Shown here: piece after piece, positions 1 through 7,497 of the stretch
Numbering within the stretch: position 1 is the first letter of the stretch
Layout of the letters: every line of letters starts with the position of its first letter
Assembly: GCF_913773735.1 (NCBI RefSeq)
Contig: NZ_CAJYEB010000023.1
Location: forward strand, 558,001-622,000
Origin: an uncultured Massilia sp.
Lineage (GTDB): Bacteria > Pseudomonadota > Gammaproteobacteria > Burkholderiales > Burkholderiaceae_D
Direction: 5' to 3'
Length of the DNA: 64,000 bases
Program-made: the position numbers and the translations under genes
The notes under the pieces: generated by a model
The model's input: only the letters and a program-made list of their open reading frames with translations
Database searches by the model: none
What the model was told of the DNA's origin: nothing

Positions 1-845
1 GGATAGCGCTCGGGGCGGTGGTCGAGCCAGCGCTCGCTGGTGACGTAGTAGTTGACGCCGATGACGTCGGGCGGGCAGGGATTGTCCTTGAACCACAGGA
101 ATTCGGCGGCGTCGATGCCGGTGGCCAGCAGGTAGTCCCACAGCGCGTGCCGCTCGTCGACCATGCCGCACAGCAGGTCCCAGGCGAGCCAGCGGCGCTC
201 GTTGTAGAACTCGGCCACCTTGGCCATCTCGGGCGTGCCATAGGTCTTGCCGAGGTCGTCGGTCTGGACCAGTTTGGCATCCGGATTGACGGCGCGGATC
301 GCACGCATGCACAGCACCACCGCGCGGCACTGGTTCAGCAGCGCCCGGACGAAGGTGCGGTCGTCGGTGCCGTGCGGGTACCAGACGCCGTACAGGCCGG
401 CGAAGCGCGCCGTCGTGCACGGTTCGTTGACGGGGGTGTAGTACGTCAGCCACGGATAGCGCGCGGCCACGGCGCCGGCGTACTCGGCCAGTTGTCCGGC
501 GAAGGCCGGATCGACCAGGCTCGTGTGGCGCGGACCGCTGCCGTGGTGGATCAGGCCGGCGATCGGCGTGACCCCGTGCGCGCGCAGCGCTTCCAGGCGC
601 TCGTCCGGCCAGGACCAGTCGGCCTTGTCGATGCCGTCGGGCGCCGTGCGCTCCCACAGCACCGGGTAGCGGATCGCGCGGATGCCGGTGGCGGCGAAGC
701 GGGCGATGTCGTCCGGGCGCGCGGCGTGGCCGTTGCGGTCGAGCTGGTGGAAGTAGTCGTCGCCGACGCGGTTGACGGTGCATTCGAGGCCGCCCCAGAG
801 TTCCAGGGGACGGGCGTGGCTGTTCGTGCTCTTCGTGTTTGTCAT
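1..845 (-). CDS. Glycoside hydrolase family 1-like protein (N-terminal part; runs off the window)
   Basis: The reverse strand encodes at least 281 residues from ATG at 845; the C-terminus lies beyond base 1. The chain starts MTNTKSTNSHARPLELWGG and has a beta/alpha-barrel look typical of GH1. YTPVNEP (about residues 136-142) matches the GH1 acid/base motif TxNEP, with Glu near 141. The nucleophile motif would lie outside the window. I recall homologues with a GH1-like half joined to an RmlD-type sugar-nucleotide reductase half, but that cannot be checked here, so the activity is open. A perfect 16-bp palindrome lies 20 bp upstream, suggesting a dedicated repressor. Confidence 0.75.
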   Translation of the reverse strand, partial: MTNTKSTNSHARPLELWGGLECTVNRVGDDYFHQLDRNGHAARPDDIARFAATGIRAIRYPVLWERTAPDGIDKADWSWPDERLEALRAHGVTPIAGLIHHGSGPRHTSLVDPAFAGQLAEYAGAVAARYPWLTYYTPVNEPCTTARFAGLYGVWYPHGTDDRTFVRALLNQCRAVVLCMRAIRAVNPDAKLVQTDDLGKTYGTPEMAKVAEFYNERRWLAWDLLCGMVDERHALWDYLLATGIDAAEFLWFKDNPCPPDVIGVNYYVTSERWLDHRPERY

Positions 846-864
846 ATTTCACCAAATGTATTAA

Positions 865-880
865 TTTTGTTGCAACAAAA
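865..880. promoter_or_regulatory. Perfect 16-bp palindrome, candidate operator of the GH1-like gene
   Basis: TTTTGTTGCAACAAAA equals its own reverse complement and lies 20 bp upstream of the leftward ATG at 845. AT-rich symmetry in a high-GC intergenic region at this distance is typical of a repressor site, for example a LacI- or TetR-type regulator of sugar genes. No regulator gene is visible next to it, so the binding protein is unknown. Confidence 0.4.
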
Positions 881-1066
881 AATCCACCACCGTCCCGATC
901 GGTAAAAAAATGCGATGCGGGGAAGGGGGCCGGCACGAAGGCGGTTGACAGCCTTGCGTCAACCTGCAACCATGCAGGCCATGAATTTTTCGTATCCACA
1001 ATCCGTACTTGCCTGGTGGCGCCGCTGACAGCGCGCGGCCAGGGTAGGGATGTGCATCTCACATGA

Positions 1067-1096
1067 ACGCCGCCTCGATTCAGGCGGCGTTTTTTC
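1067..1096 (+). terminator. Rho-independent terminator hairpin upstream of trpS
   Basis: Stem ACGCCGCCT (1067-1075), a 6-nt loop and AGGCGGCGT (1082-1090) run into six T. The T-run is only on the plus strand. No plus-strand gene precedes it, because the upstream gene runs leftward. It therefore ends either a small RNA or a trpS leader transcript (attenuator), 46 bp before the trpS ATG. Confidence 0.65.
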
Positions 1097-1141
1097 TGGA
1101 CGCAGCGGGATCGAGGCTTGAACACCGAACAAGGACACTCG

Positions 1142-2164
1142 ATGAACCAGCAATCTTCCAACGCGCAAGCGTCCGTCATCCTCACCGGCGATCGTCCCAC
1201 GGGTCCGCTGCACCTCGGCCACTTCGTCGGCAGCCTGCGCAATCGCGTGACGTACCAGGACCAGTACCGTCAGTACATCATGCTCGCGGACGCCCAGGCG
1301 CTCACCGACAACATGGATGACATCGGTAAGGTACACCGGAACGTGGTCGAGGTGGCGCTCGATTACCTTGCCGTCGGGATCGATCCGGCCAAGTCGACCA
1401 TCCTGATCCAGTCGCAGATCCCGGAACTGGCCGAGCTGACGTTTTATTACCTGAACCTGGTGACCGTCTCGCGCCTGGAGCGCAACCCGACCGTCAAGCA
1501 GGAGATCGTCCTGCGCGGCTTCGAGCGCGACATCCCGGCCGGCTTCCTGGTCTATCCGGCCAGCCAGGCCGCCGACATCACGGCGTTCAAGGCGTCGATC
1601 GTCCCGGTGGGCGAGGACCAGATCCCGATGATCGAGCAGTGCAACGAGATCGTGCGCCGCTTCAACCGCGACGCCGGCCGCGACATCCTGGTCGAGTGCA
1701 AGGCGATCGTGCCGGAAGTCGGCCGCCTGCCGGGCATCGACGGCAAGGCCAAGATGAGCAAGTCGCTGGGCAATACCATCAACCTGGGCGCCTCCGCCGA
1801 CGAGATCCGCGCCGCCGTCAAGCAGGTCTATACCGACCCGCTGCACCTGAAGGTATCGGACCCGGGGCACATCGAGGGCAACGTCGCCTTCACCTACCTG
1901 GACGCCTTCGACACCGACAAGGCGGCGCTCGCCGAGATGAAGGCGCACTACCAGCGCGGCGGCCTGGGCGACTCCGTCGTCAAGAAGCGCCTGGAAGGCA
2001 TCCTGCAGGAGCTGATCGGCCCGATCCGCGAGCGCCGCGAGGAGCTGGCCAAGGACAAGGGCGAAGTGCTGCGCATCCTGAAGGAAGGCACGTTCAAGGC
2101 GCGCGAAGTGGCGGCGCAGACGATGGACGAGGTGCGCAAGGCGCTCGGCCTGTCGTACTTCTGA
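1142..2164 (+). CDS. trpS: Tryptophanyl-tRNA synthetase
   Basis: Class I aminoacyl-tRNA synthetase charging tRNA-Trp in the cytoplasm. The 340-residue product has the HIGH-type signature in PLHLGHFVG (about residues 22-30) and the KMSKS loop intact as KMSKSLGN (about 203-210). The ATG at 1142 is preferred to an in-frame TTG at 1118 because the conserved chain begins just after it. The length is normal for the family. A terminator-like hairpin 46 bp upstream suggests a leader-controlled transcript. A T-less hairpin (2210-2233) follows the stop. Confidence 0.95.
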   Translation: MNQQSSNAQASVILTGDRPTGPLHLGHFVGSLRNRVTYQDQYRQYIMLADAQALTDNMDDIGKVHRNVVEVALDYLAVGIDPAKSTILIQSQIPELAELTFYYLNLVTVSRLERNPTVKQEIVLRGFERDIPAGFLVYPASQAADITAFKASIVPVGEDQIPMIEQCNEIVRRFNRDAGRDILVECKAIVPEVGRLPGIDGKAKMSKSLGNTINLGASADEIRAAVKQVYTDPLHLKVSDPGHIEGNVAFTYLDAFDTDKAALAEMKAHYQRGGLGDSVVKKRLEGILQELIGPIRERREELAKDKGEVLRILKEGTFKAREVAAQTMDEVRKALGLSYF

Positions 2165-2209
2165 TCCGCCGCGTATCCCGGCCGGGTAGCGCGATCCGGC
2201 ACCTGCGGT

Positions 2210-2233
2210 AGCGCAAGGCGGGAACCTTGCGCT
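2210..2233 (+). terminator. Hairpin after trpS
   Basis: AGCGCAAGG (2210-2218) pairs with CCTTGCGCT (2225-2233) around a 6-nt loop. There is no T-run, so intrinsic termination is uncertain; it may only protect the 3' end of the trpS message. Confidence 0.3.
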
Positions 2234-2297
2234 GCACGCTATCCCGGCGATTTGTTTGGTGGCAATCTGCGGTTTTCCATCCGCGGGAGCCATTCGA

Positions 2298-3347
2298 ATG
2301 AACAAGGGTTTGCGATTGACCGAACAATGGATGCGGCGTGCCCTGTGGCTCGTCGCCGTCGTGTTCGCGGCCTTCCTGATCGGCCTCGGCGGCCAGATCG
2401 TCGACAACATGATGTATGTCGCGCCCCGGCCCGACGCGGAGCAACTGGTCGACCCCGCCAAGGCCAGGCCCATCCAGGACGAGATCGTCCGCGCCAGGAG
2501 CGCGCACCGCGAGGCGAACCGGGTGCTGGCGCAGGCCGAGCAGAAGCACGAGGTCGCCAAGGCCAGCACGCGCAGCGCGCGCGCGGCATTCGACAACTGG
2601 CTGGCGACCCGCCACACCACCGCGCGGCCGGACCAGGACAGCGAACTGATCGGACGCACGCGCCAGCTCGACGGCCTGGTGGCGGCGGAACGCGAGGCGC
2701 TCGCGGCGGTCGAGGCGCAGCAGCAGGCCGCGCTCGACGCCGACCAGGCCGAGGACCGCGCCGTCGCGGCCTATGAAGCGCTGCTGGAGCCGGCGCAGCA
2801 CGAAGCCGCCCGCGCCGCCGAACGCGCAGAGCGCAAGGTGTTCCTGTGGCGCCTCGGCCTGACCTTGCCGCTGCTGCTGGTCGCCGGCTGGCTGTTCAAG
2901 CACAAGCGCAATGGCACCTACTGGCCGTTCGCCTGGGGTTTCATCTTCTTCGCGCTGTTCGCGTTCTTCGTCGAGCTGGTGCCCTACCTGCCGAGCTATG
3001 GCGGCTACGTGCGCTATGGCGTGGGCATCGTCGTCACCGTGGTGGTGGGACGGTATGCGATCCGCTGGCTGCATGCCTGGCTGGAACGGCAGAAGGCGTC
3101 CGAAGCCCTGCCGGAAGAGGAGCGCCGTACCGCGATGCGCTACGACGTGGCGCTGGAGCGCATCGGCAAGGGCCTGTGCCCGTCGTGCGAACGGACCACG
3201 AATTTCAGGGACAAGACCCTGAACAGTTGCCCGCATTGCGGGATCGGCCTGTTCGACCGGTGCGGGGCGTGCAGGACGCGCAAGAACGCGTTCATGCGCT
3301 ACTGCTTCTCGTGCGGGGCGGCGGCGAATGCCAGCCTGGCCGATTGA
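2298..3347 (+). CDS. Membrane protein with coiled coil and C-terminal double zinc ribbon
   Basis: A 349-residue protein of unknown function. An N-terminal membrane segment (about 14-34) is followed by a long Ala/Glu/Arg-rich coiled coil (about 55-175). Two or three further membrane segments follow (about 185-265), then a cytoplasmic zinc-binding tail. The tail has four CxxC pairs: CPSC, CPHC, CGAC and CFSC, as in a double zinc ribbon. The ATG at 2298 is chosen because it follows GGGAG and starts a typical membrane-anchor sequence. The gene is convergent with the DUF3597 gene, with a long hairpin between them. Confidence 0.75.
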   Translation: MNKGLRLTEQWMRRALWLVAVVFAAFLIGLGGQIVDNMMYVAPRPDAEQLVDPAKARPIQDEIVRARSAHREANRVLAQAEQKHEVAKASTRSARAAFDNWLATRHTTARPDQDSELIGRTRQLDGLVAAEREALAAVEAQQQAALDADQAEDRAVAAYEALLEPAQHEAARAAERAERKVFLWRLGLTLPLLLVAGWLFKHKRNGTYWPFAWGFIFFALFAFFVELVPYLPSYGGYVRYGVGIVVTVVVGRYAIRWLHAWLERQKASEALPEEERRTAMRYDVALERIGKGLCPSCERTTNFRDKTLNSCPHCGIGLFDRCGACRTRKNAFMRYCFSCGAAANASLAD

Positions 3348-3348
3348 A

Positions 3349-3386
3349 CGACGTCGTCCGGGCGCTGGGGCGCCGGGACGACGTCG
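3349..3386. terminator. Long hairpin between convergent genes
   Basis: CGACGTCGTCC (3349-3359) pairs with GGACGACGTCG (3376-3386); the interior GGCGC/GCGCC can extend the fold. It fills the space between two converging genes and could stop transcription from both sides, although neither side has a T-run. Confidence 0.4.
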
Positions 3387-3403
3387 ACGGCACGCGGACT
3401 ACA

Positions 3404-3841
3404 TCAATCCTTCAGGTCCGCCGGGACCTTGCCGCCATTGGCCGCCAGCTTGTTCATGACCTGGCGGTGCAGCCAGATGTTCATCGAAGCCGAATCGTTG
3501 GTATCGCCCGTGTAGTGCAGCTCGGCCGCCAGCGCCTTGCGCGCCTGCAGGCTGCTGTCCAGGCCCAGCAGCTTGAGCAGGTCGACGATCGACGTGCGCC
3601 AGTTCAGCTGCTGGCCCGACTGCTGCTGCATGGTGGCCAGGACCTGCTCCACGTCGACTTGCGGCACCGCGGATGCCGGGGCCGGGGCGGGCGCCGGCAC
3701 GGCTTGCGGCGTGCTCGGGGCGGCGGGTGCCGCGCCTGCCGCCGGCGCCGGGGCCGGCGCCGCGGCCGGCGCATTGGCTGGCGCGTTGGCCGGATGTTTC
3801 GAAGGGAAGATCTTGTGGAAGATGTCGCCCAGGATGCCCAT
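3404..3841 (-). CDS. DUF3597 protein from an internal start inside the longer frame
   Basis: This is the same frame as the longer ORF, started at ATG 3841, giving 145 residues. Its start matches the normal N-terminus of stand-alone DUF3597 proteins (MG-hydrophobic-KIFPS). AAAGGAGG lies 5 bp before the ATG, far better than most sites in this window. The conserved C-terminal block (WRTSIVDLLKLLGLDSS, NIWLHRQVMNKL) is intact. Function of the family is unknown. I infer the short form is made in addition to or instead of the fusion. Confidence 0.6.
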   Translation of the reverse strand: MGILGDIFHKIFPSKHPANAPANAPAAAPAPAPAAGAAPAAPSTPQAVPAPAPAPASAVPQVDVEQVLATMQQQSGQQLNWRTSIVDLLKLLGLDSSLQARKALAAELHYTGDTNDSASMNIWLHRQVMNKLAANGGKVPADLKD

Positions 3842-4405
3842 GTTTCCTCCTTTGTCAGTTGCGGGTTGTGCGTTGTTGCCTTGGTTGTCGTTGCGCTTCT
3901 GCAGGCCCTGGGCCATATAGCCCAGCGCGACCGCCAGCGCGGCGCCGCCGACCGTCTTGATCAAGGTCGGATGGGCCGCGTAGAAGGCGCCCATGCGGTC
4001 GACGATGCCCGGATTCTGCTGCTCGGCCTGGGCCGCGATCTCCTGCACCTGCTGCGGCGACAGTTGCGCGGCCTGGTCCGGCGTGACCTGCGGCTGGCCG
4101 CCGCCGGTCAGCCTGGACAGGGCGCCGCCGGCGATCGACGCGAGCGCGCCGGGCGCCAGGCCGGACAGCAGCTGGTTCAGCATACCGGCACGCTGTTCCG
4201 GATTGCTGTTGCCGAACAACTGGCCGATCATTTGCGGAAACGGCGGCGTCTGGTCGGAGCGCAGCGCCTGCGTCACGCCGTGGGCCAGCGCATCGAGCGG
4301 CGAATTCTGCGCCACCCGGTCGAAATCGTTCTCGGCCTGGTTCGCGTGGCTGTTCGCGTTGGCGCCGAGGTATTGCTGCAGCAGGTTTCCCAAATCAAAA
4401 CCCAT
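3404..4405 (-). CDS. Hypothetical protein fused in frame to a DUF3597 domain
   Basis: One open frame of 333 residues from ATG 4405 (GGGAGA ribosome site upstream). Residues 1-188 (MGFDLGNLLQQYLG...) form an unrecognised domain rich in Gln/Ala with one hydrophobic stretch (KTVGGAALAVALGYMAQGL). The last 145 residues are a complete DUF3597 protein: start MGILGDIFHKIFPSKHP, an Ala/Pro linker, then the domain ending GGKVPADLKD. An excellent Shine-Dalgarno (AAAGGAGGAAAC) sits directly before the internal ATG at 3841. No in-frame stop separates the two parts, so the message may give a long fusion and a short DUF3597 protein. Confidence 0.75.
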   Translation of the reverse strand: MGFDLGNLLQQYLGANANSHANQAENDFDRVAQNSPLDALAHGVTQALRSDQTPPFPQMIGQLFGNSNPEQRAGMLNQLLSGLAPGALASIAGGALSRLTGGGQPQVTPDQAAQLSPQQVQEIAAQAEQQNPGIVDRMGAFYAAHPTLIKTVGGAALAVALGYMAQGLQKRNDNQGNNAQPATDKGGNMGILGDIFHKIFPSKHPANAPANAPAAAPAPAPAAGAAPAAPSTPQAVPAPAPAPASAVPQVDVEQVLATMQQQSGQQLNWRTSIVDLLKLLGLDSSLQARKALAAELHYTGDTNDSASMNIWLHRQVMNKLAANGGKVPADLKD

Positions 4406-4565
4406 CTCGTTCTCCCATGATGAAACCGAAGGTGGAGCATAGGACAGGCGCGCGGCCCATTCCGTTCGCTGACGAACCCAGCGGGCATGCCGGGCTTGCC
4501 GGATGGACATTCCGGATAGCGCCGCGTAAGCTGCTCGTCCAGGACATCGCTGTCGAGGAGACGAT

Positions 4566-5333
4566 ATGTGGCCCTATCCCCGCGTCCTGGCGCACCGCGG
4601 CGGCGGCACGCTGGCGCCGGAAAACACGCTCGCCGCCCTGCGGTGCGGCATGGCGGCGGGTTTCCGCGCCGTCGAATTCGACGTCATGCTGGCGCGCGAC
4701 GGCGTCCCCGTCCTGATGCACGATCCGGACTTCGGCCGCACCGTGGCCGGGACCGGTCGCGTGGCCGACCACGATGCGCACGCGCTGGCGCGCATGGACG
4801 CGGGTGCCTGGTTCGGCCCGGCCTTCGCGGGCGAACCGGTGCCGTCGTTCGGCGACTTCGCGCGGGCCTGCAAGGCGCACGGCGTCTGGATGAACGTCGA
4901 GATCAAGCCGGCGCCCGGCCACGACGCCGCCACCGGCCGCACGGTGGCGCGCATGGTCGCGGCGCTGTTCGTCCCCGAGCTGGCGGCGGGGGCGGTGGCG
5001 CGCGTGCCGCTGCTGTCCTCGTTCAGCGAGGACGCGCTGCGCTCGGCGCGCGCCGCGGCGCCCGCCGTGCCGCGCGCGCTGCTGGTGGACGCGCTGCCGC
5101 CCGACTGGGAAGCGCGGGCGCGCGCGCTGGACGTGGCGGCGCTGCACGTCGACCACCACGCCCTCGATGCGGCGTCGGCGGCGGCCGTCAAGGCGGCCGG
5201 CTTCGGCCTGTTCTGCTACACCGTCAACGATCCGGCGCGCGCCCGCACGCTGCTGGGCTGGGGCGTGGACGGTTTCTGCACCGACCGCATCGACCTGATC
5301 GGGCCGGATTTCGCCGGCCAGGGGCAACAATAA
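4566..5333 (+). CDS. ugpQ: Glycerophosphodiester phosphodiesterase
   Basis: A cytoplasmic GDPD-family enzyme of 255 residues that hydrolyses glycerophosphodiesters to glycerol-3-phosphate and an alcohol. The signature is intact: HRGGGTLAPENT near residue 10, VEFDV, LMHDPDFGRT (the second catalytic His) and NVEIKP. There is no signal peptide, which fits UgpQ rather than periplasmic GlpQ. It starts at ATG 4566 and stands alone; the flagellar-type gene begins 73 bp after its stop under a separate promoter. Confidence 0.9.
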   Translation: MWPYPRVLAHRGGGTLAPENTLAALRCGMAAGFRAVEFDVMLARDGVPVLMHDPDFGRTVAGTGRVADHDAHALARMDAGAWFGPAFAGEPVPSFGDFARACKAHGVWMNVEIKPAPGHDAATGRTVARMVAALFVPELAAGAVARVPLLSSFSEDALRSARAAAPAVPRALLVDALPPDWEARARALDVAALHVDHHALDAASAAAVKAAGFGLFCYTVNDPARARTLLGWGVDGFCTDRIDLIGPDFAGQGQQ

Positions 5334-5346
5334 ACGGTATTGACTA

Positions 5347-5373
5347 TCAAGAAACCCGACCGGTTGTCGTTAA
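5347..5373 (+). promoter_or_regulatory. Sigma-28 (FliA)-type promoter of the flagellinolysin gene
   Basis: TCAAGAAA (5347-5354), an 11-bp spacer, then GTCGTTAA (5366-5373). This matches the flagellar class-3 pattern TAAAGTTT-N11-GCCGATAA in spacing and in most positions. The same two boxes with the same spacer precede the next gene (7079-7105). Similar boxes precede yjfB and fliT. The start point would be near 5381, giving a leader of about 26 nt. Confidence 0.65.
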
Positions 5374-5406
5374 GGACAGATTACCGTTATCCCGTCCCAA
5401 GGCAGC

Positions 5407-7062
5407 ATGTCCCTGTCGATCCGTAACGATTCCCTGTCGCTGCAGGCGCAGCACCGGTATGCCGAGCATGTGAGCGACGCCAACACGCTGGTCGCGCGGC
5501 TGGCGTCGGGCACGCGCATCGGCGCCGCCGCCGATGACCCGGCCGGCCAGGCGCTGGCCGCGCGCATGGCTTCCGGCCTGAAGGGCATGAGCGAAGCCAT
5601 GCGCAACATCAACGACGCCACGTCGATGCTGCAGGTGGCCGAGGGGGCGATGAGCAACGTCACGGACAGCCTGCAGCGGCTGCGCGAACTGGCGGTCGCT
5701 TCCGGCAACGGCAGTTATGGGGACGGCGACCGCGACACGCTGCAGCGCGAAGCCAACCAGATCCTGCAGCAGATCACCCAGGTGGGGCGCGAGACCGAGT
5801 TCAACGGCCAGGCCGTGTTTGCCCAGGAAACCACCAGCATCGGCGGCGACGGCCAGGTGCGCAATGTGCTCGACGGCCTCAGGACCGGCTGGCTGGGTGC
5901 CTCCGAAGACCTGGTGCGGCAGTACTACGGCATCGAGGGCAAGGGCGCGAAGCTGACGGTCAACCTGCTGGACTCGGACGGCGCCGGCGGCGTGCTGGCG
6001 TCGGTGTCGGGCAACCGCACCGGGATGGCGCTGAACATCGACATGGCCGACTTCGGCAGCGCCGCCACCGCCGACGGCGGCAAGGCGCCGCAGTACAGCG
6101 ACCGCGTGATCGCGCACGAGATGGTGCATGCCGTCATGCTGAGCAGCACCAGCTTCGACTTCGACGGCGCCGACTGGTTCGCCGAGGGTACCGCCGAGCT
6201 GATCCAGGGCGCCGACGAGCGCCTGGCCGGCGACATCGCCGCGGCCGGCGGCGCGGCCAACGTGGTGGCTGGCTTCCGGGATGCGTACAAGTATTCGGGC
6301 GGCTATGCGGCCAGCCGCTACCTGCACGACCAGCTCAAGGCCCTCGGCGTGGACGGCGGCATCAAGGGCGTGATGCAGTACATGAGCGGGCACATGGAGG
6401 CCGACCTGAGCACGGCGCTGAACGTCGTCAGCAAGGGCAGGTACGCGGACGTGGGCGCCTTCGAGGCCGACTTCGAGGCCAACGGCGCGCACTACATCGC
6501 CACCAGGATGAACCTGCAGAATGCCGACACCGGGGCCATCGGCGGCCTCGATGCCGATGCCGGTCCGGTGCGCTCGGCGCGCGACGTGGTGCAGGACGCG
6601 GCGATGACGTCGCGCGACAAGCCGCTGCGCAATTTCGACGTGACGATGCCGGAAAACGGCGGCCATACCAACACCAGGCGCGTCCAGGTACAGGCCGGCG
6701 CGGATGCCGCCGACCTGATCGAGCTGCAGTTCTCGGCCATGAACGCGTCGGCGCTGGGCCTGGCCGACCTGGACATGGGCAATACCGCCGTGGCCGTGTC
6801 GCGCATCGACGAGGCGATCGATTTCGTCGACCGCCAGCGGGTGGCGGCGGGCGCGTCGAGCAACCGGCTCGACATGGCGTCGGCCAATGCCGGGACGATG
6901 TCGGTGAACCTGGCGGCGGCGCGCGACCGCATCCAGGACGTCGACTACGCCAGCACGACGGTCAAGCTGACGCGGGCGCAGATCCTGCAGCAGGCGGCAT
7001 CGGCCATCCTGACCCAGGCCAATGGCGCGCCGCGCGCGGTGCTGGCGCTGTTGAAAACCTGA
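5407..7062 (+). CDS. Flagellin with internal metallopeptidase domain (flagellinolysin type)
   Basis: A 551-residue flagellin-family protein. Residues 1-140 are the flagellin N-terminal D0/D1 region (NDSLSLQ, LASGTRIGAAADDPAGQALAARM). About the last 140 residues are the C-terminal D1/D0 region, ending in QQAASAILTQANGAPRAVL. Between them, about 145-395, lies an inserted zinc-peptidase domain with HEMVH at 237-241 (HExxH) and WFAEGTAE at 257-264, whose Glu260 is the likely third ligand (gluzincin arrangement). The hypervariable flagellin core is thus replaced by a protease, as in the flagellinolysin family known from Clostridium. It should be exported by the flagellar type III system and form proteolytic filaments. 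A sigma-28-like promoter lies upstream. No ordinary flagellin or flagellar cluster is in the window. Filament assembly and activity are inferred. Confidence 0.85.
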   Translation: MSLSIRNDSLSLQAQHRYAEHVSDANTLVARLASGTRIGAAADDPAGQALAARMASGLKGMSEAMRNINDATSMLQVAEGAMSNVTDSLQRLRELAVASGNGSYGDGDRDTLQREANQILQQITQVGRETEFNGQAVFAQETTSIGGDGQVRNVLDGLRTGWLGASEDLVRQYYGIEGKGAKLTVNLLDSDGAGGVLASVSGNRTGMALNIDMADFGSAATADGGKAPQYSDRVIAHEMVHAVMLSSTSFDFDGADWFAEGTAELIQGADERLAGDIAAAGGAANVVAGFRDAYKYSGGYAASRYLHDQLKALGVDGGIKGVMQYMSGHMEADLSTALNVVSKGRYADVGAFEADFEANGAHYIATRMNLQNADTGAIGGLDADAGPVRSARDVVQDAAMTSRDKPLRNFDVTMPENGGHTNTRRVQVQAGADAADLIELQFSAMNASALGLADLDMGNTAVAVSRIDEAIDFVDRQRVAAGASSNRLDMASANAGTMSVNLAAARDRIQDVDYASTTVKLTRAQILQQAASAILTQANGAPRAVLALLKT

Positions 7063-7078
7063 TTTGTCGCGCCCGCCC

Positions 7079-7105
7079 TCAAGAATGCCGGACGGGTGTC
7101 GTTAA
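7079..7105 (+). promoter_or_regulatory. Sigma-28 (FliA)-type promoter of the mini-flagellin ORF
   Basis: TCAAGAAT (7079-7086), 11 bp, GTCGTTAA (7098-7105): nearly identical to the box set at 5347-5373. Further leader identity follows (TTATCCTGTCCCAAG at 7121-7135 against TTATCCCGTCCCAAG at 5387-5401). Conservation of the whole promoter and leader argues that the small downstream ORF is transcribed with the flagellar regulon. Confidence 0.6.
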
Positions 7106-7137
7106 GAAAGGGAAACCTTTTTATCCTGTCCCAAGCG

Positions 7138-7368
7138 ATGAACAACGACTCCCTGCCGCTCGACCTGCACCACGAATCCGCCGCTTCCGCGCAGGAAGCC
7201 GCGCGGCTGATCGCCAGGCTGGTGGCCGGCCCGCGCCTGCCGGCACGGGACGAGCAGGGCGCCGGGCGCGCCGCTGCGCGCCTCCAGTTGCTGCAGCAGG
7301 CGGCGGCGTCGGTCATGACGCAGTCGGGCGGGGGCCTGCCGGCGAACGTGCTGGCGTTGCTGCGCTGA
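7138..7368 (+). CDS. Mini-flagellin: 76-residue ORF with only flagellin end segments
   Basis: The N-terminal third (NNDSLPLDLHHE...ARLIARL) aligns with the first 30 residues of the preceding flagellinolysin (RNDSLSLQAQHR...TLVARL). The last 26 residues (LLQQAAASVMTQSGG...NVLALLR) align with its C-terminus (ILQQAASAILTQANG...AVLALLK). The D1 domains, variable core and protease are absent. The ATG at 7138 is chosen by alignment; a GTG at 7096 would start inside the -10 box. It carries its own sigma-28-like promoter. It may be a decayed paralogue that kept its ends, or a working terminal-segment protein that modulates filament assembly or chaperone binding. Confidence 0.55.
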   Translation: MNNDSLPLDLHHESAASAQEAARLIARLVAGPRLPARDEQGAGRAAARLQLLQQAAASVMTQSGGGLPANVLALLR

Positions 7369-7448
7369 TTCCCCCGGCCGCGCGCACGGCCTTGCTATTT
7401 GCGCAACACAGGATTCCGTCGTATTCCTATTCCTGGGTGCAGCTACGC

Positions 7449-7454
7449 TATAAT
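7449..7454 (+). promoter_or_regulatory. -10 box of alaS promoter
   Basis: A perfect TATAAT lies 43 bp upstream of the alaS ATG. The -35 region (about 7425-7432) is poor, so the promoter may depend on other elements or give moderate strength. Confidence 0.45.
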
Positions 7455-7497
7455 CGATTTCTTTATACAGTACGCTGCCCTCATTCGCCCTTACGAC

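Noticed and set aside
5371..5390. Reading TAAGG and CCGTTATC as the sigma-28 boxes of the flagellinolysin gene
   Set aside because: The spacing is only four bases; the pair at 5347/5366 has the correct 11-bp spacer and recurs at the next gene.
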